Positions 32,701 to 41,231 of a stretch of 46,386 nucleotides of DNA are shown piece by piece (position 1 is the first letter of the stretch; each line of letters opens with the position of its first letter). Source of the DNA: Anaerolineae bacterium (GTDB taxonomy: Bacteria > Chloroflexota > Anaerolineae > UBA4142 > SHND01). Under the pieces are notes generated by a model. That model ran no database searches and had not been told where the DNA came from. It saw only the letters and a program-made list of their open reading frames with translations. Location of the stretch: NCBI GenBank assembly GCA_020851635.1, contig JADZCJ010000010.1, positions 1-46,386 of the forward strand, in the 5' to 3' direction. A program made the translations under genes and the position numbers.

Positions 32701-35478
32701 TCAATTCGATGCAAGCAAGACAATCCCCCTGGTGCCATCCACCGTGATACGCTGCCCATCCTGCAAGATTTGGGTGGCATCGGGCACCGCCATGACCGCC
32801 GGAATCCCATATTCCCGTGCCACAATCGCCCCGTGCGATAGGATTCCCCCCACCTGGGTGACGATGCCTCCGGCAATCGCAAACAGCGGTGTCCAGACCG
32901 GATTGGTCAGGGGCGCAACCAAAATCTCACCTTGCTGCAGTTTTTCAAATTCGTGTGGTCCGCGCACGACCCGCACAATCCCCTCTGCCACGCCCGGGCT
33001 GCCCGCGATTCCCCGCAGTTGTCCGTCCAGGGCAGGCGCCTGAACATGTGCCAGCTGCACGGGGACGCCATCGCGCAGAATGGCGGGCGGCGACTGCGCG
33101 GCATTGCGCTCAAATTCAGAGCGGCGCGCGCGAACCGTCTCGCGCGGTGACTGCGCCAAGACGTCCGCGTCTGCGCCATCGGCAATCACTTGCATTTCTT
33201 GCAGCGTCAAAAAAAAGATGTCGTCTTGCGCCTGGAGCAGACCCTGCTTTTCCCAGCGCGCCCCCAATTCCAGCAGTGCGCGGCGAAACGGCGGAAAGAG
33301 GCGGGTCAATTCAAAATGCATCGTGTCGCGTTCGCGCGTGTGTACCTGGGTATTTTTGAGGACCCACTGAAACAGCGGCGCAACCGCAACGCGCCCGGGC
33401 AAGTCGCGCTCCACCTGCGCCTTGACCTCTTGAGCCAATTGTTCGCGTTCGCGCACAAGCCGCGCCTGCTGAACCTGTGGACTGGCTTTTTCGTCGGCAT
33501 CAAAATAGCCGCGAATGAACTGCAAGACGGGCGCGGGGTCCTGGCTCCATGTCGGATACAGAATATCCATTCGCACTTCACGGTGGCCGTACTGTTCCAT
33601 AAAAGCGTCGAATTTGGCAATAAAGATCCTGCCATCGCCATCCGCTTGCAGCGCCGCGCGCAGGTTGGTCGAGTCGCCCCACTCTCCCTGATTGACCGGG
33701 ACGCTGCTTTGCTGAACCCCCTCCGCGTCTTGGTCTATCCCCCCTCCCCCTTTTGAGAGTTTGGGGCTGGACGAGAGGATTTGGCGGACGGTGGGACTGC
33801 CTTTTGCCTCTTGCGCGAGCTGCCAGAGTTTGACGTTGGTCTGCATCGTGATGTTGCCTGTGACGCCGCTGATGAGTTTGGCGCGCACCTGTTCACTGTC
33901 ATCACCATAATATTTCTCGAGCAGCGTGCCAAGCATCTGATAGGTGATGCCGATAAGAGCAATCATCAAAAAGTCATAATTGAGCAGCTTGCTCGCCTGG
34001 GTAAAGATCAACGCGTTGATGCGGTCAACAATCGCGCGGTCCGGCATCGCGGAAAAAGGCAGCGCGTTGAATTTTTCGATTTCGGCGCGATAGGCGGCGA
34101 GCAATAAAGGAAGCTGTCTGGGGAAACCGGTCATGAACCAAAAGAGCCGCGTGACCATGCCGACAAACGCGGACGATGCTTCGGTGGGCAGCCGGCGTTC
34201 ATGTCTGCCAAAGGGGTTGACGATTTGGGTGACGAGCGCCTCTTGTACCCGGGGCGCAAGAGAGGCGAGCGCTGCCTTGATATACTCGCGGTGAAAATAG
34301 GGTTGGTTGTAAAAGACGCCGATCGCGGGAATTTTCTCATCGGTCGTGAATCCCAGCGTCTCGAACGTGAATTTCAGCATCGAGTGAAAGAGCGGCGCGA
34401 TGGCTGAGAGAAACGCGGGCGACAACGGATCGGGAAAAATCTCGATAAACATACTGCGGTTGTATTCACCGGGGGCATCGAGTCGCTCCGCATCCTGCCC
34501 GGCAGGCGGCTCCGCCTGCAATGTCGTAATCGGGCGCGCCTGGAGCATGTAAAAGGTTTCGCGCGCATATGCCCATTCAATATCCATCGGACGCGCATAG
34601 TGCATCTGCACGCGGTCGCCCAACCCGATCACCGCCCGAACCCGGGCATCGTCCAGACAGGGCACAGCAGATTTTTCGCGCGAGACGGTAATTTCGCGCG
34701 TGCCGCCATCTGGCGCGTACTCGATGGCAATTTCCTTGCTGGCAATCTCGCGTTCGAGGATATCGCCGGATTGGGTCGTGATCCAGGTGTCGGGCGTGAC
34801 CAACCCCGAAACAATCGCTTCGCCCAAACCCCAACTCGCGTTCAACACCATCTCGTCGCGTTGATTGTTCACGGGATTGGCGGTGAAAAGAATTCCTGCG
34901 ACCTCGCTTTCGATCATTGCCTGCACGACGACGGCGAGCGCGACCTGCATGTGGTCATACCCTTGTTTGTGACGATAAGTCACGGCGCGCGCGGTCCACA
35001 ACGAAGCCCAGCAGCGTTTGACATGCTCCAGCAGCGACGAGTCACCGCGCACGTTGAGATAGGTGTCCTGCTGTCCCGCAAACGAGGCATCGGGCAAGTC
35101 TTCGGCGGTGGCGGAAGAGCGGACCGCAACGGGCAGTCCGCTATCGGGTTGATTCATGGAGCGATTCAGGTCGGCGTAGGCGCGCGTGATTTGATCGGCA
35201 ACCTCGTCAGGCATGGGCTGTGCGATCAGCGCGTCGCGCAGCTGCGCCGCTTTGATTTCCACGTCGTCCGCATCGTCCGGGCGCATATTTTTGAGCAGCG
35301 CCGTGATTGTGGGTCCAACGTGCGCGGTAAATTTGCGGTATGCCTCGGCAGCGACGCAAAAGCCCGGCGGCACGGGCAAACCGGCGTGGGTCATTTCACC
35401 CAGGTTCGCCCCCTTGCCACCGACGCGACCGACATCCTGCGCAGTGATTTCACCAAATGTGAAAATGTAATCGCTCAT
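32701..35478 (-). CDS. PEP/pyruvate-binding and PEP-utilising protein, rifampin-phosphotransferase-like
   Basis: A 925-aa enzyme in three parts. The N-terminal ATP-grasp domain (PPDK_N type) opens FGEITAQDVGRVGGKGANLGEM and contains AVRSSATAEDLPDASFAGQQ. A long middle domain begins near FPDPLSPAFLSAIAP. The C-terminal swivelling domain carries the phospho-accepting His in GGILSHGAIVAREYGIPA. The C-terminal PEP-binding barrel of true PEP synthase is absent, so the layout is that of rifampin phosphotransferase and related antibiotic or secondary-metabolite kinases. Its substrate is unknown; resistance to rifampin is possible but unproven. The ATG at 35478 gives the family N-terminus. Confidence 0.85.
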   Translation of the reverse strand: MSDYIFTFGEITAQDVGRVGGKGANLGEMTHAGLPVPPGFCVAAEAYRKFTAHVGPTITALLKNMRPDDADDVEIKAAQLRDALIAQPMPDEVADQITRAYADLNRSMNQPDSGLPVAVRSSATAEDLPDASFAGQQDTYLNVRGDSSLLEHVKRCWASLWTARAVTYRHKQGYDHMQVALAVVVQAMIESEVAGILFTANPVNNQRDEMVLNASWGLGEAIVSGLVTPDTWITTQSGDILEREIASKEIAIEYAPDGGTREITVSREKSAVPCLDDARVRAVIGLGDRVQMHYARPMDIEWAYARETFYMLQARPITTLQAEPPAGQDAERLDAPGEYNRSMFIEIFPDPLSPAFLSAIAPLFHSMLKFTFETLGFTTDEKIPAIGVFYNQPYFHREYIKAALASLAPRVQEALVTQIVNPFGRHERRLPTEASSAFVGMVTRLFWFMTGFPRQLPLLLAAYRAEIEKFNALPFSAMPDRAIVDRINALIFTQASKLLNYDFLMIALIGITYQMLGTLLEKYYGDDSEQVRAKLISGVTGNITMQTNVKLWQLAQEAKGSPTVRQILSSSPKLSKGGGGIDQDAEGVQQSSVPVNQGEWGDSTNLRAALQADGDGRIFIAKFDAFMEQYGHREVRMDILYPTWSQDPAPVLQFIRGYFDADEKASPQVQQARLVREREQLAQEVKAQVERDLPGRVAVAPLFQWVLKNTQVHTRERDTMHFELTRLFPPFRRALLELGARWEKQGLLQAQDDIFFLTLQEMQVIADGADADVLAQSPRETVRARRSEFERNAAQSPPAILRDGVPVQLAHVQAPALDGQLRGIAGSPGVAEGIVRVVRGPHEFEKLQQGEILVAPLTNPVWTPLFAIAGGIVTQVGGILSHGAIVAREYGIPAVMAVPDATQILQDGQRITVDGTRGIVLLASN

Positions 35479-35822
35479 TCGACCTCGTATGTGTCGCTTT
35501 CTCGCGCGGTTCCGATACGCGCGCGCCAGAGTTCTCGGGACCATCGCCTTGGTGACAAGTGCGTTCGCGCCGCGCGTCTCTTATAGAAACAAAATCTCCG
35601 TGCCAATACCAGCGCACAGACTGCCAATCACCGCCAAATCGGGATCAGAAACAGAGAGACCGCGGCGCGGTCCAGCCAACAGACTACATGGAGATAACAC
35701 CACAGCGGAACGAACGGCAGAAAGAGCGCGGCGAACAAGTGGAACATAGAGGAGAGGAATTAGAGATACGCCAAAAAGGATTTGCAGAGCTCGACTGCAG
35801 CTCGCCCGCCGGGTGAATTTCG
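35479..35822. other. 344-base gap without a convincing gene
   Basis: No conserved protein, RNA or terminator was recognised. A minus-strand 39-codon frame from about 35700 to 35580 ends in a hydrophobic stretch, but it has no ribosome-binding site and no family. Part of the gap should hold the promoter of the PEP-utilising enzyme gene. Confidence 0.4.
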
Positions 35823-36188
35823 CTATTCGTCGCGACCGTCCTCTTCGAGATGAAAGATGTGAAAAAAACGATGGATGATGGGAGTAAATGCGAGACCCAC
35901 GATGCCGATAAAGACGAGACCGGAAGTCAGCGCGTAAAAGGAGGCAAAGATTTTGGAAGGGGTAGTCGTGAAATTATATACGGGTCCCATCGCGCTGACC
36001 ATCATCGCAGAATTGTAGAGCGCATCCGCCCACGAGAGTTCAGCAATGAAATGAAACCCGACACCCCCGACCAACAACCACAACAGAGTAAAGGCGAACG
36101 CCAACATCAAGTAACGCAGGACACGACTGCGGAACTCGACAAAGCTTGCAAGCGGTTGGAACTTGTTTTCCAGTTTGAGGTTTCCCAC
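35823..36188 (-). CDS. two-helix ion-channel-like membrane protein lacking a K+ filter motif
   Basis: A 121-aa protein with two strong helices (about residues 24-50 and 84-108). Between them SWADALYNSAMMVSAMGPV sits where a pore helix and filter would be in two-helix K+ channels, but T-x-G-Y-G is absent and S-A-M-G-P is found instead. The polar C-terminus (HRFFHIFHLEEDG) is His/acid rich. It starts with GTG at 36188, 15 bases after the stop of the second unknown helical protein, so the two are likely one operon. Function is uncertain: a degenerate channel or another two-helix membrane protein. Confidence 0.65.
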   Translation of the reverse strand: MGNLKLENKFQPLASFVEFRSRVLRYLMLAFAFTLLWLLVGGVGFHFIAELSWADALYNSAMMVSAMGPVYNFTTTPSKIFASFYALTSGLVFIGIVGLAFTPIIHRFFHIFHLEEDGRDE

Positions 36189-36203
36189 GTTGGCTCAACC
36201 TCA

Positions 36204-36695
36204 TCAGGCGCCCAGCGCCCGCCGCACCTGAGCAATCACGGCGGATTCCTTTGCATCGAGCGACGTTCCGCCCAACCCCATTACGCTCCCTTCGGCGGTC
36301 GCGTGCGCCACGCGGTCGCACACATCCATTACTGTTTTTTTAAACAGCGCGGCGTCCGCGGGGCTGGCTTGAGCATCCATCAACGCTGCCGCCTGAGCGC
36401 ACCGGTTCAGCGCCGCCATTTTGAATTCGTTAAACACGGACTGCTTGGGGTCTTGCTCGAATTGGCGTTTGAGCTGCGCAATCTCGGTCGGCACGATCGG
36501 CAAGAGCAAAAGCTGCAGTAGCGGGCTGTCGGGGTTTTGCCGCGCGACGTTGGTATACTCGTTGAGCATCGCGTCAAATTCGCGGTTTTGCCCGCCCTTG
36601 CCGCTGTATTTCGAGATCGCTACGGTGGCTGCCGCGAGGATAGCCGCGCGGGCAATCACGGTCTGTTCGTCCGGGGTTAGAGTCATATTGTTCAT
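36204..36695 (-). CDS. unknown alpha-helical protein, family member 2
   Basis: A 163-aa helical protein. Its C-terminal block FKKTVMDVCDRVAHATAEG followed by SVMGLGGTSLDAKES matches the equivalent block of the gene at 30661-31158, while the N-terminal halves differ. No named family is recognised. A perfect TATAAT lies six bases upstream of the ATG at 36695, which implies a leaderless or nearly leaderless mRNA; a second in-frame ATG is at 36686. The channel-like gene follows 15 bases downstream. Confidence 0.72.
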   Translation of the reverse strand: MNNMTLTPDEQTVIARAAILAAATVAISKYSGKGGQNREFDAMLNEYTNVARQNPDSPLLQLLLLPIVPTEIAQLKRQFEQDPKQSVFNEFKMAALNRCAQAAALMDAQASPADAALFKKTVMDVCDRVAHATAEGSVMGLGGTSLDAKESAVIAQVRRALGA

Positions 36696-36701
36696 GCCGC
36701 T

Positions 36702-36707
36702 ATTATA
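36702..36707 (-). promoter_or_regulatory. candidate -10 box, probably giving a leaderless mRNA
   Basis: A minus-strand TATAAT ends six bases before the ATG at 36695. Initiation at the usual distance would place the mRNA start at or next to the A of that ATG. No good -35 box is visible. Confidence 0.45.
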
Positions 36708-36816
36708 ACCGCGTTGAAGCCAAGTTCCACGATGTGCCGATTGTGAATTTGAGCAAGCTGCATTGAATCACGCGCGTCGGCAATCGGACATTTTTAGCGT
36801 CAAGTGGCTGCAACAA

Positions 36817-36850
36817 GAGGGCGGGCGGAGAAAATTCTCCGCCCGCCCTT
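36817..36850 (-). terminator. GC-rich terminator after leuS
   Basis: AGGGCGGGCGGAGAA pairs with the matching arm TTCTCCGCCCGCCCT directly after the leuS stop. The minus-strand tail is CTCTTGTTG, only partly T-rich; the plus strand has TTTTATTT. Confidence 0.75.
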
Positions 36851-39535
36851 TTATTTCACAACCACATTCATCAACCGCCCCGGCACGTATGTGACCCGTT
36901 CGATGGTCTTGCCCTCCATCCATTTTTTGACGCCCGGTTCCGCGAATGCTTTTTCTTTTGCCTCATCCTCACTCACGCCAACGGGCAGTTCGAGCTTGCC
37001 GCGCACCTTGCCGTTAACCTGGATGACCAGCGTAAACGCCTCTTCTTTGGCTGCAGCTGCGTCGTACGCGGGCCATTTTTGTTGATGGACGCTGTACGCC
37101 TTGCCCCAGCGCGACCAGATTTCTTCTGCCATGAACGGCGCAATGGGCGCCAACATCAACAGCAGCGTGTTCAGCGCGTTGTCCCACACCGCCGTCGGAT
37201 ACGTGGCAGTGTCCTGTGCGCGAATCAGGACATTCGTCAACGACATGAGCGACGAAATCACCGTGTTGAACGCAAAGTCGTTGACATCGTCCTCGACCTT
37301 TTTCAGCGTCTGATGCAGCGAGCGGCGGAGGGACTTGATTTGTTCATCGGTCGCGGCGGGCAGGTCCGGGTTGGGTTCCGCGCCCAACAGCAAATTCCAC
37401 ACGCGCGTCAACCAGCGAAAGGTGCCCGCCAGCCCATCCGTCTGCCAGGGAGTCGCCATCGTAAAATCGCTGATGAACATTTCATAGGCGCGCAGGGCAT
37501 CTGCACCGAATTGTTCGACCATTTCGTCGGGCGTGATGACGTTGCCTTTGGATTTTGACATTTTTTCATATTTGCCGTCCTTGAGCTGCGGCGACAGGAT
37601 CATGCCCTGGTTGCGCAGGCGCTGAAATGGTTCGACGAACGAGATAATCCCCAAATCGTAGAGCACTTTGGTCCAAAAGCGCGCGTACAACAAGTGCATG
37701 ACGGCGTGTTCCGCGCCACCCACATACGTATCCACCGGCAGCCAATAGTTGACCTCTTTCGGGTCAAAGGCGCGCGCTTGATTCTGCGGGTCGGCAAAAC
37801 GCATATAGTACCACGAAGAACACGCAAAGGTGCCCATCGTGTCGGTCTCGCGGCGACCCGGTGTGCCGTCGGGCAAAGTGACGTTTACAAATTCCGGAAT
37901 GGTTGCGAGCGGTGATTCACCCGTCGCGGTTGGTTCGTACGAATTTACATCGGGCAGTTCGACCGGCAGCGACTCGGGCGAGACCGGCGCTTCGCCGTCT
38001 GCCGTATGAACGATTGGAATCGGCGTGCCCCAGTAGCGCTGGCGGCTGATCCCCCAATCGCGGAATTTATAGTTGATGCGCTTGGCGCCAATGCCCTTTC
38101 CCTCCAGCCATTGCGTCACCTGGGCAACCGCGACATCCGCGCCTGTCCCATCGAACGGACCGGAATTGACCATGACGCCGTCATGCGGAAACGCGCGCTC
38201 CATCGTGTCCGCGTCCAGCGTTTCACCTTGCGGTTGAATGACGACGCGGATGGGCAGCTTGAATTTGCGCGCAAATTCAAACTCGCGCTGGTCGTGCGCG
38301 TGGACCGCCATGATCGCCCCCGTGCCATAGGTCAGCATCACATAGTCCGCCACCCAAATCGGGATGCGTTCGTCGTTCACGGGATTGACCGCATACGAGC
38401 CGGTAAATACTCCCGTTTTTTCTTTGCCTTCTTCGGCGCGCTCGACTTCGGTCTTGGCTTTGGATTCTTTGACATATTGGTTCACGCGCGCTTTGTGCTG
38501 TGGCGTGACCAGTTTTTCGACAAAAGGATGCTCGGGCGCCAGCACCATAAAGGTTGCGCCCCACAGCGTATCGGGTCGGGTCGTGAAAATGCGCAAAGGA
38601 CCGGCATCGGTCACAAAATCCACTTGTGCGCCGACGCTCTTGCCAATCCAGTTGCGCTGCATCAATTTGATGTGGTCGGGCCAATCAATCGTATCCAAAT
38701 CATTGATCAAGCGTTCGCTGTACTCGGTGATCCGAAAAAACCACTGCGGCAGCAGTTTTTTCTCGACCAGCGCGCCGCTGCGCCAGCCGCGCCCGTCAAC
38801 CACTTCTTCATTCGCCAGCACGGTCTTGTCCACCGGGTCCCAATTTACAAACGACGCTTTGCGATATGCCAAACGAAAATTGGACAGAAATTCGCTGCGC
38901 TCCTTTTTGCCAAAGGAATTCCACTGCTCGGCTGTCACCTCCGCATGTGGGTTTGGGATGTTGCCGGCGCCCGAAACGCCCAATTCGTTTTCCAATTCAG
39001 AAATCGGACGCGCGGCGTTCAGACGCGGGTCGTACCACGCATGATACAATTGCAAAAAAATCCACTGCGTCCAGCGATAATATTCGGGCGTGGACGAGTT
39101 GATTTCGCGCGACCAATCGAACGAAATTCCAATCAGACGGAACTGCCGTTTGTAGTTTGCCGAGTACTGGGCGATCAACCTGGCGGGATTGGTTTTCATT
39201 TTGATCGCCGCGTTCTCGGCAGGCAAGCCGAACGCGTCCCAGCCCATCGGATGCAGCACGTTATAGCCCTTCATACGGTAATAACGGCTCAACACATCGG
39301 TCGGGACATAATTGCGGCAGTGTCCCACGCTCAAGCCATCGCCCGACGGATAGGGGAAAAAATCCAGGATGTATGCTTTGGGACGCTCGTCCGCCGGCGA
39401 GGTCTTGTACAATTCGTCCTGTTCCCATTTTTGCGTCCAGCTCGCTTCAAAGTCCTGCGGCACATATTTGGCTGGGTCGGCGTTGGCAGCAGTGGCTTGC
39501 GCGGATACAGGTCGCTCTTGAATCGTAGTTTCCAT
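36851..39535 (-). CDS. leuS: leucyl-tRNA synthetase
   Basis: An 894-aa class I synthetase that charges tRNA-Leu. The N-terminal FFPYPSGDGL leads into the HIGH-type motif, here S-V-G-H (residues 69-72), with Ser in place of the first His. The segment GYNVLHPMGWDAFGLPAENAA follows. The editing (CP1) insert is present, as in GTGAIMAVHAHDQREFEF, with the editing Asp in the VHAHD region. The KMSKS motif is intact (KMSKSKGNVI), followed by the anticodon-binding region and the C-terminal domain. The ATG at 39535 has a GGAG box. It is the third gene after a T-box whose specifier reads CUC (Leu), so it is likely induced when tRNA-Leu is uncharged. Confidence 0.96.
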   Translation of the reverse strand: METTIQERPVSAQATAANADPAKYVPQDFEASWTQKWEQDELYKTSPADERPKAYILDFFPYPSGDGLSVGHCRNYVPTDVLSRYYRMKGYNVLHPMGWDAFGLPAENAAIKMKTNPARLIAQYSANYKRQFRLIGISFDWSREINSSTPEYYRWTQWIFLQLYHAWYDPRLNAARPISELENELGVSGAGNIPNPHAEVTAEQWNSFGKKERSEFLSNFRLAYRKASFVNWDPVDKTVLANEEVVDGRGWRSGALVEKKLLPQWFFRITEYSERLINDLDTIDWPDHIKLMQRNWIGKSVGAQVDFVTDAGPLRIFTTRPDTLWGATFMVLAPEHPFVEKLVTPQHKARVNQYVKESKAKTEVERAEEGKEKTGVFTGSYAVNPVNDERIPIWVADYVMLTYGTGAIMAVHAHDQREFEFARKFKLPIRVVIQPQGETLDADTMERAFPHDGVMVNSGPFDGTGADVAVAQVTQWLEGKGIGAKRINYKFRDWGISRQRYWGTPIPIVHTADGEAPVSPESLPVELPDVNSYEPTATGESPLATIPEFVNVTLPDGTPGRRETDTMGTFACSSWYYMRFADPQNQARAFDPKEVNYWLPVDTYVGGAEHAVMHLLYARFWTKVLYDLGIISFVEPFQRLRNQGMILSPQLKDGKYEKMSKSKGNVITPDEMVEQFGADALRAYEMFISDFTMATPWQTDGLAGTFRWLTRVWNLLLGAEPNPDLPAATDEQIKSLRRSLHQTLKKVEDDVNDFAFNTVISSLMSLTNVLIRAQDTATYPTAVWDNALNTLLLMLAPIAPFMAEEIWSRWGKAYSVHQQKWPAYDAAAAKEEAFTLVIQVNGKVRGKLELPVGVSEDEAKEKAFAEPGVKKWMEGKTIERVTYVPGRLMNVVVK

Positions 39536-39583
39536 TCTCTCGCTCCGTATTATTTCAACTGGAGGACAAACTAACAAATTGTC

Positions 39584-40123
39584 CTATTTGAGGTAGAGTT
39601 TTGCGCGCAGGTCATCGAGGTCGGTCCAACTATAAGCGACCTCGGTAACGGTCACATCGTCTATGTCATATTCTTTGCCGCCTGCAAGGACGCCGTCCAG
39701 GCGTTCATAGAACACCCGGACGGGGTTAGCTTCAATCGTCCATAGAAAAATCACGGTTTTGCCAAGTGCCTGCATTTCGCGCACCATTCGTGAAAACAAT
39801 TTACTGCCAATGCCGCGGCGCTGGTATTGCGGCAGGACGTGGAGCGCCACCAGCTCACATTCCCACGGTTCAAATTCTTCGGGCTTTACTTTGCCCAGCG
39901 CATAGCCGACGAGCTCGTTGTCAGTTGTGACCGCGACAAATACGGGGTCTGCCCCGGGCGCACCCAGCAGGTCGCGCCAATCTTGCGTCTGTTCGCCCTC
40001 GGTCATTTGTTCGAAATACGATGACGGAAAAAAGCGCGCATAAGCGGCGCGATAGCTCGTGACTTGGACGTGCGCGATACCGGCACTGTCGGCAGGCGCT
40101 GCACGTCGGATCTCGATGTTCAT
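39584..40123 (-). CDS. GNAT acetyltransferase in the leuS operon
   Basis: A 179-aa GNAT-family acetyltransferase. It opens MNIEIRRAAPADSAGIAHVQ, typical for the fold. The acetyl-CoA loop is QYQRRGIGSKLF (Q-x-x-R-R-G-I-G), and the last strand carries EANPVRVFYERL. The substrate is unknown; relatives modify protein N-termini, amines or drugs. Its ATG overlaps the stop of the upstream hydrolase (ATGA), so they are translationally coupled. leuS starts 48 bases downstream. Placement behind a Leu T-box suggests expression during leucine shortage. Confidence 0.88.
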   Translation of the reverse strand: MNIEIRRAAPADSAGIAHVQVTSYRAAYARFFPSSYFEQMTEGEQTQDWRDLLGAPGADPVFVAVTTDNELVGYALGKVKPEEFEPWECELVALHVLPQYQRRGIGSKLFSRMVREMQALGKTVIFLWTIEANPVRVFYERLDGVLAGGKEYDIDDVTVTEVAYSWTDLDDLRAKLYLK

Positions 40124-40746
40124 TCCTGTAAAAATTCCGTAACCGTCTTGTTGAACCAGAGTGAATGTGTCAACTGCGCCCAATGACCGGTGTGTCCGAC
40201 CATGTCGGGGTCTCGCTGTTCCGCCGGAAAAATCACCAACCGGGAGTCGCGAATTGCCATGTTTAAAATGTGCGCCCACTGCGCCGGAATCAATTGGTCA
40301 TCCTGGTCCCAGACAATCAATGTCGGAGCTTGAATCTTGGCGAGCTGAGCCAGTCCCGGCTCTGTCGAGTCAAACAAGGAATCTACGAGGACCAGTTTGT
40401 CCACGCGCTCGGGGTAACGTTCCGCAATTCCCTGAACGATTTGCCCGCCCCACGACAAGCCGATTAAACTTGCCCGAGCAATTTCTTGAGCTTTCATGAG
40501 CTCGACAAGGGACGCCGCGTGCTCTGCTGTATCCAACGCCTCTTTAGGTTGATCTGACTCGCCATACCCCAACAACTCGACTGCATACACTCGCGCAAGC
40601 ATTGACAACGCATCTACGTTCTTTACCCAGGTCTGCCATGTGTTGCTGTCGCCAAAGCCGTGAACGAGAATCAGCGCAGGTCCTTCACCACCGACCACCG
40701 CATGAATTTTGCCGAAAGACGTAGGAATGAATTTATATTCGAGCAT
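40120..40746 (-). CDS. alpha/beta hydrolase in the T-box operon
   Basis: A 208-aa hydrolase of the alpha/beta fold. LILVHGFGDSNTWQTW is the oxyanion segment. The nucleophile elbow is G-L-S-W-G-G, the acid is in LIVWDQDDQLIP, and the His is probably that of VGHTGHWAQ. The protein is shorter than most relatives (about 260 aa), with a reduced cap region. The substrate is unknown. I chose the ATG at 40746, preceded by AAAGG; a GTG at 40785 lies closer to the T-box terminator. It is the first gene after the T-box, an unusual neighbour for leuS. Confidence 0.85.
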   Translation of the reverse strand: MLEYKFIPTSFGKIHAVVGGEGPALILVHGFGDSNTWQTWVKNVDALSMLARVYAVELLGYGESDQPKEALDTAEHAASLVELMKAQEIARASLIGLSWGGQIVQGIAERYPERVDKLVLVDSLFDSTEPGLAQLAKIQAPTLIVWDQDDQLIPAQWAHILNMAIRDSRLVIFPAEQRDPDMVGHTGHWAQLTHSLWFNKTVTEFLQE

Positions 40747-40797
40747 CTCGACCTTTGGCTCAATCGCAGAGGGTCGCCTCATCACAATCCGCGGAAA

Positions 40798-41075
40798 ATA
40801 AAAAAACCTTCATCCCCATTGGGACGAAGGCGTTTTGCTCCGCGGTACCACCCAAGTTAGCTGCCGTGCGTTGCCCGGCAATCTCGCTTTGAGCGCGTAA
40901 CGTGCGCATACGGCGCGCTCTAGAGTGGAAAAATTTCTGCCACGTTCAAGCGAACAGCTCGCGGGCGAGTTCGGTCTGAAAACGAGTGGTCTCTGGGTCC
41001 ACCGGATGTTGGGCTTGCACCTTGTTTTTCCCAACTCGCTGCAGAGATGACCTACTGCTCCCGGTCCATGCGGTT
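40798..41075 (-). ncRNA. T-box riboswitch leader, tRNA-Leu specific (specifier CUC)
   Basis: Read on the minus strand, the leader ends in the T-box hallmark GGGTGGTACCGCG, whose T-G-G-T would pair with an ACCA tRNA end (A73, as in tRNA-Leu). A terminator follows: CCTTCGTCCC pairing with GGGATGAAGG plus a T-run (40798-40830). In stem I, GAGCAG pairs with CTGTTC and GGTC with GACC, leaving AGTA opposite GAA, the usual loop-E arrangement. The specifier after GAA is CTC (40969-40967), a Leu codon. The distal part GAGTTGGG...GGTGCAAGCCCAAC is also typical. Uncharged tRNA-Leu should favour read-through into the hydrolase, GNAT and leuS genes. Confidence 0.93.
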
Positions 41076-41093
41076 ATTATTCTGTTTTTCAGG

Positions 41094-41166
41094 TGGAGCT
41101 GATCGGGCTCGAACCGACTACCTCATCGCTGCCAGCGACGCGCTCTCCCAGCTGAGCTACAGCCCC
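41094..41166 (-). tRNA. tRNA-Ala (anticodon GGC)
   Basis: A 73-nt cloverleaf. The acceptor stem GGGGCTG/CAGCTCC has the G3-U70 pair that marks alanine tRNAs. The anticodon loop is CTGGCAG, with anticodon GGC. The D stem (GCTC/GAGC) and T stem (GTCGG/CCGAT) are intact. The 3' CCA is not encoded. It lies about 20 bases upstream of the T-box leader on the same strand and could share its transcript. Confidence 0.97.
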
Positions 41167-41231
41167 ATATTGAGAATTTAGCGTGGTTCAGACAAATAAC
41201 ATGACAGACAGCAACAGAATTCAATCCAAAA

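Noticed and set aside
35580-35705. 39-codon hydrophobic frame in the gap upstream of the channel-like gene
   Set aside because: No ribosome-binding site, no homology I recognise, and competing frames of similar length.
38006-39574. 522-codon open frame on the plus strand opposite leuS
   Set aside because: It mirrors leuS codons, shows no conserved domain, and has no independent start signals.
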